Below, in pieces: positions 20,703-31,694 of a DNA stretch of 64,000 nt. The DNA comes from Pseudomonas fluorescens (GTDB lineage: Bacteria > Pseudomonadota > Gammaproteobacteria > Pseudomonadales > Pseudomonadaceae). Numbering within the stretch: the first letter of the stretch is position 1; every line of letters begins with the position of its first letter. Where the stretch lies: contig NZ_CABVHQ010000002.1 in assembly GCF_902497895.1 (NCBI RefSeq), forward strand, positions 124,001 through 188,000, given 5' to 3'. The notes under the pieces are model-generated. The model did not search any database. It saw only the letters and a list, made by a program, of their open reading frames with translations, and was not told the origin of the DNA. Both the position numbers and the translations under genes were made by a program.

Positions 20703-22606
20703 CAGGCCAGAACCTCGGCCAGGTTGCCTTTGGACTCCAGCCAGGATTTGCGATCACCGGCGCGCTTTTTCGCCAGCAGCATGTCCATCATTTCCGCGGT
20801 AGCGTCGTAATCATCCAGGGTCAGCTGCACCAGACGCCGGGTGTTCGGGTCCATGGTGGTTTCGCGCAGTTGCGGCGGGTTCATTTCACCCAGGCCCTTG
20901 AATCGGGTGACCTGTGGTTTGCCGCGTTTCTTCTCGGCCACCAGGCGATCGAGAATGCCATCGCGCTCGGCTTCGTCCAGGGCGTAGAAAATCTCTTTGC
21001 CCAGGTCGATTCGATATAGTGGCGGCATTGCGACGTAGACGTGACCGGCGTCCACCAATGGGCGGAAATGCTGGACGAACAACGCGCACAGCAAGGTCGC
21101 GATGTGCAGACCGTCGGAGTCGGCGTCGGCGAGGATGCAGATTTTGCCGTAGCGCAGCTGGCTGATGTCTGCAGCACCCGGGTCGACGCCGATGGCCACG
21201 GCGATGTTGTGCACTTCCTGGCTGGCGAGCACTTCGCTGCCATCGACTTCCCAGGTGTTCAGAATCTTTCCGCGCAGCGGCAGGATCGCCTGGAACTCTT
21301 TGTCTCGTGCCTGCTTGGCCGAGCCGCCAGCGGAATCACCTTCCACCAGAAACAGTTCGGAGCGCATCGGGTCCTGCCCGGCGCAGTCAGCGAGCTTGCC
21401 CGGCAGCGCCGGGCCCTGAGTGATGCGCTTGCGCTCGACCTTCTTGCTGGCCTTGAGCCGACGACCGGCGTTGTTGATCGCCAGCTCGGCCAGCTGCATG
21501 CCCAATTCAGGGTGCGTGTTGAGCCACAGGCTGAAGGCATCCTTGACCACGCCAGAGACAAACGCCGCGGCCTCGCGAGAAGACAGCCGCTCTTTGGTCT
21601 GGCCGGAGAACTGTGGCTCCTGCATTTTCATCGACAGGACGAACGCGATCCGCTCCCAAACATCTTCCGGCGCCAGTTTCACGCCCCGCGGCAGCAGGCT
21701 GCGAAATTCGCAGAACTCGCGCATGGCGTCGAGCAAACCCTGACGCAGGCCGTTGACGTGGGTACCGCCCTGGGCAGTCGGAATCAGGTTGACATAGCTT
21801 TCCTGGACGCTGTCGCCGCCTTCAGGCAACCACAGCAAAGCCCAGTCCACCGCTTCCTTGTTCCCGGCCAGGCTGCCGCAGAACGGCTCGTCCGGCAGGC
21901 GCTCGAATTCGGCGACCGCATCCACCAGGTAGGAACGCAGCCCGTCTTCGTAATGCCACTCGACTTTCTCGCCGGTGGCTTTGTCTTCAAAACTGACCAG
22001 CAGGCCCGGGCACAACACAGCCTTGGCCTTGAGTACGTGCTTGAGGCGGCTGACGGAGAATTTTGGCGAATCGAAGTACTTGGGGTCCGGCACAAAGTAA
22101 ACGCTGGTACCGGTATTGCGCTTGCCGACAGTGCCGACCACTTCCAGATCGCTGGCCTTGTAGCCATCGGCGAAGGTCATCTGGTACTCGTTGCCATCGC
22201 GCTTGACGCGCACCCGCACCTGAGTCGACAGGGCGTTGACCACGGAAATACCGACCCCGTGCAGACCGCCGGAGAACTGGTAATTCTTGTTGGAAAACTT
22301 GCCACCCGCGTGAAGCTTGGTGAGGATCAGCTCGACACCCGACACACCCTCTTCCGGGTGAATGTCCACCGGCATGCCACGGCCGTCATCGCTGACTTCC
22401 AGGGAGTGGTCGGCGTGGAGGATAACCTGCACCGATTTAGCGTGCCCGGCCAAGGCTTCGTCGACGCTGTTGTCGATGACTTCCTGGGCGAGGTGGTTCG
22501 GCCGACTGGTGTCGGTGTACATGCCCGGGCGTTTGCGCACTGGGTCGAGGCCCGAGAGGACTTCGATGGCGTCTGCGTTATAAGAGCTAGCGCTGGGAGT
22601 GGCCAT
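20702..22606 (-). CDS. parE: DNA topoisomerase IV subunit B
   Basis: ParE is the ATPase subunit of topoisomerase IV. The 634-residue protein has the GHKL ATPase motifs (VIDNSVDEALAG, SDDGRGMPV, GGLHGVGISVVNALS) in the first 130 residues and the TOPRIM motifs LVEGDSAGGSAKQ and DADSDGLHI in the C-terminal half. Length is normal. The two small genes between it and parC are conserved in Pseudomonas as I recall. Confidence 0.97.
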   Translation of the reverse strand: MATPSASSYNADAIEVLSGLDPVRKRPGMYTDTSRPNHLAQEVIDNSVDEALAGHAKSVQVILHADHSLEVSDDGRGMPVDIHPEEGVSGVELILTKLHAGGKFSNKNYQFSGGLHGVGISVVNALSTQVRVRVKRDGNEYQMTFADGYKASDLEVVGTVGKRNTGTSVYFVPDPKYFDSPKFSVSRLKHVLKAKAVLCPGLLVSFEDKATGEKVEWHYEDGLRSYLVDAVAEFERLPDEPFCGSLAGNKEAVDWALLWLPEGGDSVQESYVNLIPTAQGGTHVNGLRQGLLDAMREFCEFRSLLPRGVKLAPEDVWERIAFVLSMKMQEPQFSGQTKERLSSREAAAFVSGVVKDAFSLWLNTHPELGMQLAELAINNAGRRLKASKKVERKRITQGPALPGKLADCAGQDPMRSELFLVEGDSAGGSAKQARDKEFQAILPLRGKILNTWEVDGSEVLASQEVHNIAVAIGVDPGAADISQLRYGKICILADADSDGLHIATLLCALFVQHFRPLVDAGHVYVAMPPLYRIDLGKEIFYALDEAERDGILDRLVAEKKRGKPQVTRFKGLGEMNPPQLRETTMDPNTRRLVQLTLDDYDATAEMMDMLLAKKRAGDRKSWLESKGNLAEVLA

Positions 22607-22651
22607 GGGGTCTCGTCGTTAGTCGTTCAATGAAAATAGAGGCCAGGGATT

Positions 22652-23260
22652 TCACAGTGCGGTGAAATCGATCGCCTGATACTGATCTGCGCCGATGCCG
22701 GCAAAACTCAACAGCGCCGGTAGCTGCCCGGCAAAACCTTGAAAACCATGGTCGCCGCCGGCCTGGATACGTAGCGCACAGGCTCGGTAATACTGCTGGG
22801 CAAGACGATAGTCCAGAGTCTCGTCACCTGTCTGCAACCAGACCTGAAACCGCTGTGGATCCTGGGGCGCCGGCACTTCCAGTTCGGTCAGGGCCGTCAC
22901 ATGGTCGTGGGTCAACTCCCAGATTTCATCGGTATACAAGTTCTTCTGGCTGCCCAGGTGCCCGTCGAACATCCGATGGGGGCTGACGGCGGGGTTGATC
23001 AACAAGGCTTTAAGGCCATGGCGCTCGGCAAGGTGAGTGGCATAGTAGCCGCCGAGGGAGCTGCCGACCAGCAATGGGCGATCAAGCTCGGCGATCGCCT
23101 GTTCCAGCTGGTCAATCGCCTCTCGCGGGTGGTGATGCAAGGCCGGCACCTGCAGCTGCTCACTCAAGCCCAGGCGATCCATCACGCGGATCAACTGACA
23201 GGCCTTTTTCGACGCGGGCGCGCTGTTGAAACCGTGGATATACAGGATCGAACCGGACAT
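22652..23260 (-). CDS. yqiA: YqiA-family esterase
   Basis: A 202-residue alpha/beta hydrolase beginning SILYIHGFNSAPASKKA. The nucleophile elbow GSSLGGYYA (serine near residue 68) and a late GGDHGF (histidine) complete a catalytic triad with an aspartate between. E. coli yqiA also lies next to parE and cpdA, and the enzyme cleaves short acyl esters in vitro. It ends 45 bases before parE. Confidence 0.9.
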   Translation of the reverse strand: MSGSILYIHGFNSAPASKKACQLIRVMDRLGLSEQLQVPALHHHPREAIDQLEQAIAELDRPLLVGSSLGGYYATHLAERHGLKALLINPAVSPHRMFDGHLGSQKNLYTDEIWELTHDHVTALTELEVPAPQDPQRFQVWLQTGDETLDYRLAQQYYRACALRIQAGGDHGFQGFAGQLPALLSFAGIGADQYQAIDFTAL

Positions 23261-23353
23261 GCGAGTTCCCTCTGTGCATTAGCCAAAGATGAGGCAGTTT
23301 ACAGGGACTGTCGTCGAGTTTGGCGGCTCAATACATCGAAAAGTTACAACATC

Positions 23354-23450
23354 CGTAGGAGCTGCCGCAGGCTGCGATCTTTCAGCGATCAATGGGGTGG
23401 CCGGCCGAACGTAAAGATCAAAAGATCGCAGCCTTCGGCAGCTCCTACAG
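23354..23450. repeat. REPIN, family A
   Basis: Inverted pair of TAGGAGCTGCCGCAGGCTGC units about 45 bases apart; the second arm carries CTTCGGCAG instead of CTGCGGCAG. It sits between the cpdA stop (9 bases away) and the yqiA start, inside an otherwise tight minus-strand run. Confidence 0.85.
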
Positions 23451-23458
23451 GGGGTATG

Positions 23459-24292
23459 TCAGTAGCCCTTGCCGCCGTAATCGACCTGGAAATCGAAGCC
23501 GGTCACCCGTTCTACCCCGGTTTCCAGCCGTCCGTCCGGCAGCAATCGCAGCCAGCGATAGCCGGGAGCCAGGTCATCGACCTTGAACTCCTCGCTGCCG
23601 GGCTCGAACTGGATGCAGGTCGACGGGGACGCCAGCAGACGAACGCCATTACGCAACTGGTCGATTTCCTGATGCACATGCCCCCACAGCACTGCGCGAA
23701 CCTGGGGAAAGCGGTCGAGCACGGCGAACAGCGCCTCAGGATTGCGCAGACCGATCGGTTCCAGCCAGGCGCAACCGATGGAAACCGGATGATGGTGAAA
23801 ACACACCAGATGGTGACGCTCCGGGGCTTCGCTCAAAGAGCGAGCGAGCAACTGCAGCTGCCCGTCCTGCAAGTATCCCGGTACCGAGCCCGGCACGGCG
23901 GAGTCCAGCAGGGTGACCCGCCAGTTGCCGAGATCCACCACCGATTCAAGCAGCTGGCTCTGGGTGGCCGCCTCGGCCATGATCTGCGGTTCATCGTGAT
24001 TGCCCGGAATCCAGCGCGCCGGAGCATCGATCTGCCGGGTCATGTCACGAAACCACTGGTAGGACTCAAGCGTGCCGTCCTGGGACAGGTCGCCGCTGGC
24101 GATCACCAGATCTATCTGTGGCTGTTGCGTGCGGACCAGCTCGATAACCTTCTGCAGGCTGTCGCGGGTATTCATGCCTAGCAGCGTTCCCTCTGCCTCG
24201 GCAAACAGATGGCTGTCAGAGAGTTGCACCAGCAGCGCTGAATCGTCAGAAGTTAGAGTGGATACGCTCGGCAAGGCGTTCTCCCAAGGCAT
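23459..24292 (-). CDS. cpdA: 3',5'-cyclic-AMP phosphodiesterase CpdA
   Basis: CpdA hydrolyses cAMP and in Pseudomonas tunes Vfr/Crp signalling. The 277-residue protein shows the metallophosphoesterase signature: LSDSHLF near residue 25, ASGDLSQDG, GNHDE near 95, HHHP and WGHVHQE. ATG 24292 is taken; a GTG two codons upstream (24298) is equally possible, and neither has a clear ribosome site. Confidence 0.93.
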   Translation of the reverse strand: MPWENALPSVSTLTSDDSALLVQLSDSHLFAEAEGTLLGMNTRDSLQKVIELVRTQQPQIDLVIASGDLSQDGTLESYQWFRDMTRQIDAPARWIPGNHDEPQIMAEAATQSQLLESVVDLGNWRVTLLDSAVPGSVPGYLQDGQLQLLARSLSEAPERHHLVCFHHHPVSIGCAWLEPIGLRNPEALFAVLDRFPQVRAVLWGHVHQEIDQLRNGVRLLASPSTCIQFEPGSEEFKVDDLAPGYRWLRLLPDGRLETGVERVTGFDFQVDYGGKGY

Positions 24293-24372
24293 GATCACTG
24301 AAATGATGAATGACCCAATTATGCTGGGGGAAACTTAAAAGGGGAAACCTGCGAAGTGGACGCAGTTCACAT

Positions 24373-24825
24373 CTACCGCACCACCTCGACCTCATGCCCG
24401 CAGGCCAGACAGTGGCTCAACCATTCGCCGAGGAACACATTGAGCTGGGCTTTTTCGTCCGGCTGGTGCATGAAGGCATTCGGATACGGGTAGATCCCGC
24501 GAAAACGCCGGGCATGTTCGGCACTGATGACTTCCGCCATCCGTGCGTCGTGATAGACCTGAACTTCCAGTTGCGGCACCGGCAACCAGGGCAGGCTGTG
24601 TTCCTGGCGCACTCGTAGCGTGGTGGTGTAAGGACAGGCCAGCAGCACCTCAAGCGCCAGCACGCCGAGCATCTGGTCACCTTGGGTGACGGCAATGCGC
24701 CTCGCGAGCGGTTGCTCGCGCATGTCTGGCAACAGGCGCATCAAACGAGCGTAGTTCGCCTCGCAAGAGGCTTGCAGCCCCACCAGATCGACCCGGTAGC
24801 GATCGCGCTGCTTGTTTACGACCAT
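24373..24825 (-). CDS. DUF1249 (YqiB-like) protein
   Basis: A 150-residue soluble protein starting MVVNKQRDRYRVDLVGLQASCEANYARLMRLLPDM. The DUF1249 family (E. coli YqiB) lies between nudF and cpdA in many gammaproteobacteria, as here. No catalytic motif is visible and the function is unknown. Its start overlaps the end of nudF by 10 bases. Confidence 0.87.
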   Translation of the reverse strand: MVVNKQRDRYRVDLVGLQASCEANYARLMRLLPDMREQPLARRIAVTQGDQMLGVLALEVLLACPYTTTLRVRQEHSLPWLPVPQLEVQVYHDARMAEVISAEHARRFRGIYPYPNAFMHQPDEKAQLNVFLGEWLSHCLACGHEVEVVR

Positions 24826-25433
24826 AACCCCCTCACTTCAACGCGATTCAAAGCCAGCCATTGCAGAGCAATGATGCTTGCCGCGTTGGAAATTCGTCCA
24901 TCGCGTACGGCCTGCAGGGCATCTTCGAACGCCCAGACCGTCACCCGGATATCTTCTGCCTCTTCCTCCAGCCCATGTAAGCCGCCGGCCCCAGTACTGT
25001 CACAACGCCCCAGAAACAGGTGTACATATTCGGTGCTGCCACCCGGTGATGGAAAATACCTGGTCATCGGCCAGAGTGCGGAGAACACAAGCCCAGCTTC
25101 CTCCTGCGCTTCGCGGTGAGCAACTTCTTCCGGTTGCTCATCCTTGTCGATCAGACCGGCTACCAGTTCCACCAGCCACGGATTGGCGACTTTGCCCATG
25201 GCCCCCACCCGAAACTGCTCGATCAACACCACTTCGTCGCGCTGCGGATCGTAGGGCAGCACACAGACTGCATCATGGCGAACAAAGAGTTCACGACTGA
25301 TCTCGCGGCCCATACCGCCGGCAAACAGCTCATGGCGCAGATGTACGCGATCAAGCTGGTAGAAGCCTTTAAAACATTTCTCGCGCCGCACGATATCGAC
25401 GGCTGTTGGAATGGCATTGGCAACGTCAGTCAT
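24816..25433 (-). CDS. nudF: ADP-ribose pyrophosphatase NudF
   Basis: A 205-residue Nudix hydrolase that splits ADP-ribose. The Nudix box is near residue 95: GLIDKDEQPEEVAHREAQEEAGL, read as G...E...REAQEEAG. The start MTDVANAIPTAVDIVRREK at 25433 is preferred over 25487, whose extra residues are arginine-rich and not conserved. First gene of the run that leads through cpdA to parC. Confidence 0.93.
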   Translation of the reverse strand: MTDVANAIPTAVDIVRREKCFKGFYQLDRVHLRHELFAGGMGREISRELFVRHDAVCVLPYDPQRDEVVLIEQFRVGAMGKVANPWLVELVAGLIDKDEQPEEVAHREAQEEAGLVFSALWPMTRYFPSPGGSTEYVHLFLGRCDSTGAGGLHGLEEEAEDIRVTVWAFEDALQAVRDGRISNAASIIALQWLALNRVEVRGLWS

Positions 25434-25645
25434 ATCAATCCTCGTACTTGCGATCCGATCCGAGGCGCCCCCTCGACTTCGCGCCATCCTAACGCGCTCT
25501 CGCCTGTTGATGCAGCCCCTTTCCAGTCAGCAGGATAGACGGCGGGGCCTTAAACAACTCTAATTAGCTTAGTGGCGAACTGAGCGTCCCGCTGATAGTC
25601 GAAGCGGATAACTTTTTGCCTTTCCCTGATTCATGAAGGACGCCC

Positions 25646-26392
25646 ATGTCGCTTTTAAAAATCGCCTCCATGGCCTGTATCGCCCTGACTCTGGGCGCCT
25701 GCCAAAGCTTGTTCCAGCCCAATTACCGGGCACCACTGGAAACCACTCGCGACGCCTCGGAGCAGATCAAACCGGGCTGCAGCGCCGCTGATTGCCCGCT
25801 GGTAAATATCGACACCCTGCGCTTTCCTGCCGAACCGCAACTCGACGCCATCATTGAAAAGCGCCTGCTGCAATTGACCCGCACCTCGCCGGACGCACCG
25901 CTGCCGACTTCGCTGAACGCCTATCGGGAGCAATTCCTGCGTGAGGCCGGCAGCCGCCACAGCAGCTACCTGCAAGCCAAGGTACGTGAGCAGCATGACG
26001 GCCTGGTGATCGTCGAACTGTCCAGCTATCTGGATACCGGCGGCGCCCATGGCCAGCCAGGCCGCGGCTTCATCAACTATTCGCGCCAGCAGCACAAGGT
26101 GCTGAGTCTGTCGGACATGTTGCTGCCGGGGCAGGAAGAAGCGTTCTGGAAGGCCGCTCAAGTGGCGCACAACAGCTGGCTGATCAGCACCAAGCTGGAT
26201 CAGGAAGCGGAATTCGTGAAACGCTGGCCGTTCCAGAAAACCGCGAACGTGGCATTGACCTACGGCGGGGTGATCCTCAAGTACGAAGTGAGCACCATCG
26301 CGCCTTACGCCCTGGGCCACATCGAATTGAAGATCCCCTACCCGCGCCTCAATGGCATTCTCAAGCCCGAGCTGTTTCCCGGCCGTAGCTGA
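25646..26392 (+). CDS. RsiV/DUF3298-family lipoprotein
   Basis: A 248-residue lipoprotein: signal MSLLKIASMACIALTLGAC with lipobox LGAC (cysteine 19). The C-terminal half looks like the DUF3298/RsiV fold (HGQPGRGFINYSRQQHKVLSLSDMLLPG ... VALTYGGVILKYEVSTIAPYALG). Some relatives bind lysozyme or act in envelope sensing; no role is shown here. AAGGA lies before ATG 25646. Its last 32 bases overlap the convergent cytX gene. Confidence 0.8.
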   Translation: MSLLKIASMACIALTLGACQSLFQPNYRAPLETTRDASEQIKPGCSAADCPLVNIDTLRFPAEPQLDAIIEKRLLQLTRTSPDAPLPTSLNAYREQFLREAGSRHSSYLQAKVREQHDGLVIVELSSYLDTGGAHGQPGRGFINYSRQQHKVLSLSDMLLPGQEEAFWKAAQVAHNSWLISTKLDQEAEFVKRWPFQKTANVALTYGGVILKYEVSTIAPYALGHIELKIPYPRLNGILKPELFPGRS

Positions 26393-27653
26393 AAGCCCGG
26401 CCCAGCACCCACTGCAATAGCCCTGCCAGCACCAGTGACGGCAGGGTTGCGCCGATTTCCGGGTAGAAATTGGCCAGCAGGTGATAGGTGCTCACCCCGC
26501 CCAGCCAGGCCAACAATGCCGGCCAGCGCAACATCGACGATGCCACTTGCGCACTGCGCTTGCGCAGGATGAAGTGATCCACCAGTACCACACCAAACAA
26601 CGGCGCGAACACCGAGCCGATCAGCAACAGGAAGTTCTGGTACTGCGCCAATGGCGCGAAACAAGCGATCAGCGTGCAGATCACGCCGATGGCCAACGCC
26701 AGATGCTCGACTTTCAAGCGCAACAGAATCCCGCTGGACACCGCTGCCGAGTGAATGTCGGCGAAAGCGTTTTCCGACTCATCCAGCAGAATCAACAGCA
26801 ATGGAATCCCCAGGCCTGCGCCGGCCAGCGCCAGCAGCAAGGCGTTCACTTCACCGCTCGGCGCAAACGCCAGAGTGTAGGCGACGCCCAGGCTCATCAA
26901 CCAGAAGTTACCGATAAAGAACCCGACTGCGGTACCGCCGAAGACGTTTCTGGCGCGCTTGCCGAAACGCGAGTAGTCGGCAATCAGCGGCAGCCAGGAC
27001 AGCGGCATGGCGATCGCGATATCAAAACCCACCGCAAACGGCAGCGAACCGTCACCGGCCTGAGCCCACAGCGTGGCCAGGTCAGCCTTGGCGAACAGAT
27101 TCCAGGTCAGCCAGATACAGGCCGCCAGCAGCAGCCAGATACCCCACTTGCGCAGGATCTGTCGCACGAAGGTCAGCGGGCCGCTGACGGCCAGCAAGGT
27201 CGCCAAACCACCGAAGAACAAGGTCCAGAGCAGCGGATTCGACAGCAGACTGCCTTCGCTGAAGGCACGAGCGCCCAACAGGCTCGCGGCATCGCGCATG
27301 ACGATGATTTCGAACGAGCCCCAACCAATCAGTTGCAGCAGGTTCAACAGCGCCGGCAGGCTCGCGCCACGGTTGCCGAGGCTGAGTTTGAGCGCCGACA
27401 TCGACGACAGGCCAGTGTCACTGCCGATCACGCCAACGGCGGCCAGCAGCAGAACGCCCACTGCAGTGCCAAGAAAAATCGCCAGCAACGAACCCGAAAG
27501 GCCCAGGCCCGGCGCGAGCAAAGCGCCGGTCTGCAAGACCATCAGGCCGATGCCGAGGGAAAACCACAAGGAAAACAGATCGCGGCCGCCGAATACGCGC
27601 TTGGCCAGCGGCACGGCGTGATCAGGGGAGTAAGTGCTGGGTTGAATGCTCAA
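26361..27653 (-). CDS. cytX: CytX, putative hydroxymethylpyrimidine permease (NCS1 family)
   Basis: A 430-residue protein with about 12 membrane segments of the NCS1 (cytosine/purine permease) family, containing GRDLFSLWFSLGIGLMVLQTGALLAPGLG at its start and SWLPLIADYSRFGKRARN in the middle. CytX-type members near thi genes are thought to import the thiamine precursor HMP. It follows thiC on the same strand, separated by a REPIN. The start is probably TTG 27653 (LSIQPSTYSPDHAVPL); the longer frame reads into the repeat. Confidence 0.82.
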   Translation of the reverse strand: MSIQPSTYSPDHAVPLAKRVFGGRDLFSLWFSLGIGLMVLQTGALLAPGLGLSGSLLAIFLGTAVGVLLLAAVGVIGSDTGLSSMSALKLSLGNRGASLPALLNLLQLIGWGSFEIIVMRDAASLLGARAFSEGSLLSNPLLWTLFFGGLATLLAVSGPLTFVRQILRKWGIWLLLAACIWLTWNLFAKADLATLWAQAGDGSLPFAVGFDIAIAMPLSWLPLIADYSRFGKRARNVFGGTAVGFFIGNFWLMSLGVAYTLAFAPSGEVNALLLALAGAGLGIPLLLILLDESENAFADIHSAAVSSGILLRLKVEHLALAIGVICTLIACFAPLAQYQNFLLLIGSVFAPLFGVVLVDHFILRKRSAQVASSMLRWPALLAWLGGVSTYHLLANFYPEIGATLPSLVLAGLLQWVLGRAFSYGRETARA

Positions 27654-27693
27654 GAGTGTTATCTCAGAGGGACATTTGTTGTTGTGGTGATCG

Positions 27694-27778
27694 CCATCGC
27701 GAGCAAGCTCGCTCCCACAGGGAATGTGTGTACGACACAAATCAAATGTGGGAGCGAGCTTGCTCCGGGCGGCGATCC
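27694..27778. repeat. REPIN, family B, between thiC and cytX
   Basis: CCATCGCGAGCAAGCTCGCTCC faces an imperfect complement (GGAGCGAGCTTGCTCC) with about 30 bases between. The arms are less symmetric than at 12664 and 51461. No second TPP riboswitch is seen in this gap. Confidence 0.8.
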
Positions 27779-27812
27779 GACGATGAGGCCTTTTCAGGCC
27801 CCGCAGGTCAGA

Positions 27813-29952
<2,140 letters not shown>

Positions 29953-30155
29953 AGAACCCGGCCAGTCTAGACATATCCTGCCTGGAACGCCAACAGCAGT
30001 GCAAACAGCGTGATGAATGGCGCAATTATCGGATTGTTGCCGCAAGCCTGCACAACTACACTCCCTACGCGGTGCCCGACCTTGACGCTCTGCACTGCGC
30101 GCCGTAGCCTTGGCGTTTAAATTATCGCTGTAATATTCACTCTAGGGATCGCCTC

Positions 30156-31595
30156 ATGCTGCGCAAACTCTCACTGGCCCTCGCCGTGTCATGTGCGTCC
30201 AATGGAATGGCCTGGGCAGCAGAAGCGCCGCTGTCGACCAAAACCGACCTGGTCAGCGTCTACCAGGAAGCGGTGGACAACAACGCCGATCTCGCTGCCG
30301 CTCGCGCCAATTACGATGCGCGCAAGGAAGTCGTGCCCCAGGCCCGCGCCGGCCTGTTGCCGAACCTTTCGGCCGGTGCCGACCTGAATAACACCCGGAC
30401 CGACTTCGACCAGCCATCGATGACCGCCAGCCGCAGTGGCACGTCCTATCAGGCGACCCTGGCACAACCGATCTTCCGCGCCGATCGCTGGTTCCAGTTG
30501 CAAGCCGCCGAGGCGGTGAACGAACAAGCCGCCCTGGAGCTCTCGGCGACCGAGCAGAACCTGATCCTGCAAAGTGCCGACAGCTACTTCACGGTGCTGC
30601 GCGCCCAGGACAACCTGGCCTCGACCAAGGCCGAAGAAGCCGCATTCAAGCGCCAACTGGATCAATCCAACGAGCGCTTCGATGTCGGCCTCTCGGACAA
30701 GACCGACGTACTGCAATCCCAGGCCAGCTACGACACCGCACGAGCCAACCGGATCCTCGCGCAACGCCAGGTAGACGATGCGTTCGAAGCGCTGATCACC
30801 CTGACCAACCGCCAGTACAACTCGATTCAGGGCATCGTCCACACATTGCCGGTGCTGGCGCCAACGCCGAACGACGCCAAGGCCTGGGTCGACACCGCCG
30901 CCAAACAGAATCTCAATCTGCTGGCCAGCAACTACGCGGTCAGCGCCGCCGAAGAAACCCTCAAGCAACGCAAGGCCGGCCACGCGCCGACCCTCGATGC
31001 GGTCGCGCAATACAAGAAAGGCGACAACGACGCCCTCGGCTTCAGCAACCCGAACCCGCTGGGCCAACGTTATGGCAGTGACGTCGAGCAACGCACCGTC
31101 GGCCTGCAATTGAATATTCCGATCTTCAGCGGCGGCCTGACCAGCTCTCAGGTTCGCGAGTCCTACTCCCGGCTGAACCAGACCGAACAGCAACGCGAAG
31201 CCTTGCGCCGGCAAGTGGTGGAAAACACCCGCAACCTGCACCGTGCAGTGAATACCGACGTCGAGCAGGTGCAGGCGCGCCGCCAGTCGATCATCTCCAA
31301 CCAGAGCGCGGTGGAAGCCACGGAGATCGGTTATCAGGTGGGGACGCGCAATATCGTCGACGTGCTGGACGCTCAGCGTGAGCTCTATACCTCGGTGCGC
31401 AACTACAACAACACCCGCTACGACTACATCCTCGACAACCTGCGCCTCAAGCAAGCAGCCGGCACCTTGAACCCGGGGGATCTGCAGGAGCTGTCGCGCT
31501 ACCTGAAAGCCGACTACAACCCGGACAAGGACTTCCTGCCGCCGGACCTGGCCAAGGCCGCACAGGAACAGCTCAAGGCTAATCCGAGGTATTAA
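30156..31595 (+). CDS. tolC: TolC-family outer-membrane efflux/secretion channel
   Basis: A 479-residue protein with a signal peptide (MLRKLSLALAVSCASNGMAWA) and the TolC repeat: long helices with two similar halves (SVYQEAVDNNADLAAARANYDARKE near 30 and ATEIGYQVGTRNIVDVLDAQRELY near 390). It is the trimeric outer-membrane exit duct for tripartite pumps and type I secretion. No pump genes are adjacent. It is divergent from thiC and ends at a REPIN facing waaA. Confidence 0.93.
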   Translation: MLRKLSLALAVSCASNGMAWAAEAPLSTKTDLVSVYQEAVDNNADLAAARANYDARKEVVPQARAGLLPNLSAGADLNNTRTDFDQPSMTASRSGTSYQATLAQPIFRADRWFQLQAAEAVNEQAALELSATEQNLILQSADSYFTVLRAQDNLASTKAEEAAFKRQLDQSNERFDVGLSDKTDVLQSQASYDTARANRILAQRQVDDAFEALITLTNRQYNSIQGIVHTLPVLAPTPNDAKAWVDTAAKQNLNLLASNYAVSAAEETLKQRKAGHAPTLDAVAQYKKGDNDALGFSNPNPLGQRYGSDVEQRTVGLQLNIPIFSGGLTSSQVRESYSRLNQTEQQREALRRQVVENTRNLHRAVNTDVEQVQARRQSIISNQSAVEATEIGYQVGTRNIVDVLDAQRELYTSVRNYNNTRYDYILDNLRLKQAAGTLNPGDLQELSRYLKADYNPDKDFLPPDLAKAAQEQLKANPRY

Positions 31596-31600
31596 AATCA

Positions 31601-31675
31601 AAAGATCGCAGCCTGCGGCAGCTCCTACGGGTGGACATCTATCCTATGTAGGAGCTGCCGAAGGCTGCGATCTTT
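31601..31675. repeat. REPIN, family A, between tolC and waaA
   Basis: AAAGATCGCAGCCTGCGGCAGCTCCTAC and its near complement are only about 20 bases apart, giving a compact hairpin with T-run on one side. It lies between convergent genes and could serve as terminator for either. Confidence 0.87.
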
Positions 31676-31694
31676 TTCTCCAGATCAACTCGAT

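Noticed and set aside
21041..22633. 530-codon plus-strand open frame opposite parE
   Set aside because: Antisense to parE, no ribosome site or recognisable domain.
27654..27812. Second TPP riboswitch before cytX
   Set aside because: None of the conserved pieces (CTGAGA, GAACCTGATC, GCGTAGGGAA) is present; the gap holds only a REPIN.
30110..30136. Possible tolC promoter TTGGCG and TAATAT
   Set aside because: The spacing is only 15 bases and the -35 is poor, so I do not list it.
30189..31601. 470-codon minus-strand open frame opposite tolC
   Set aside because: Antisense to tolC, no domain or ribosome site.
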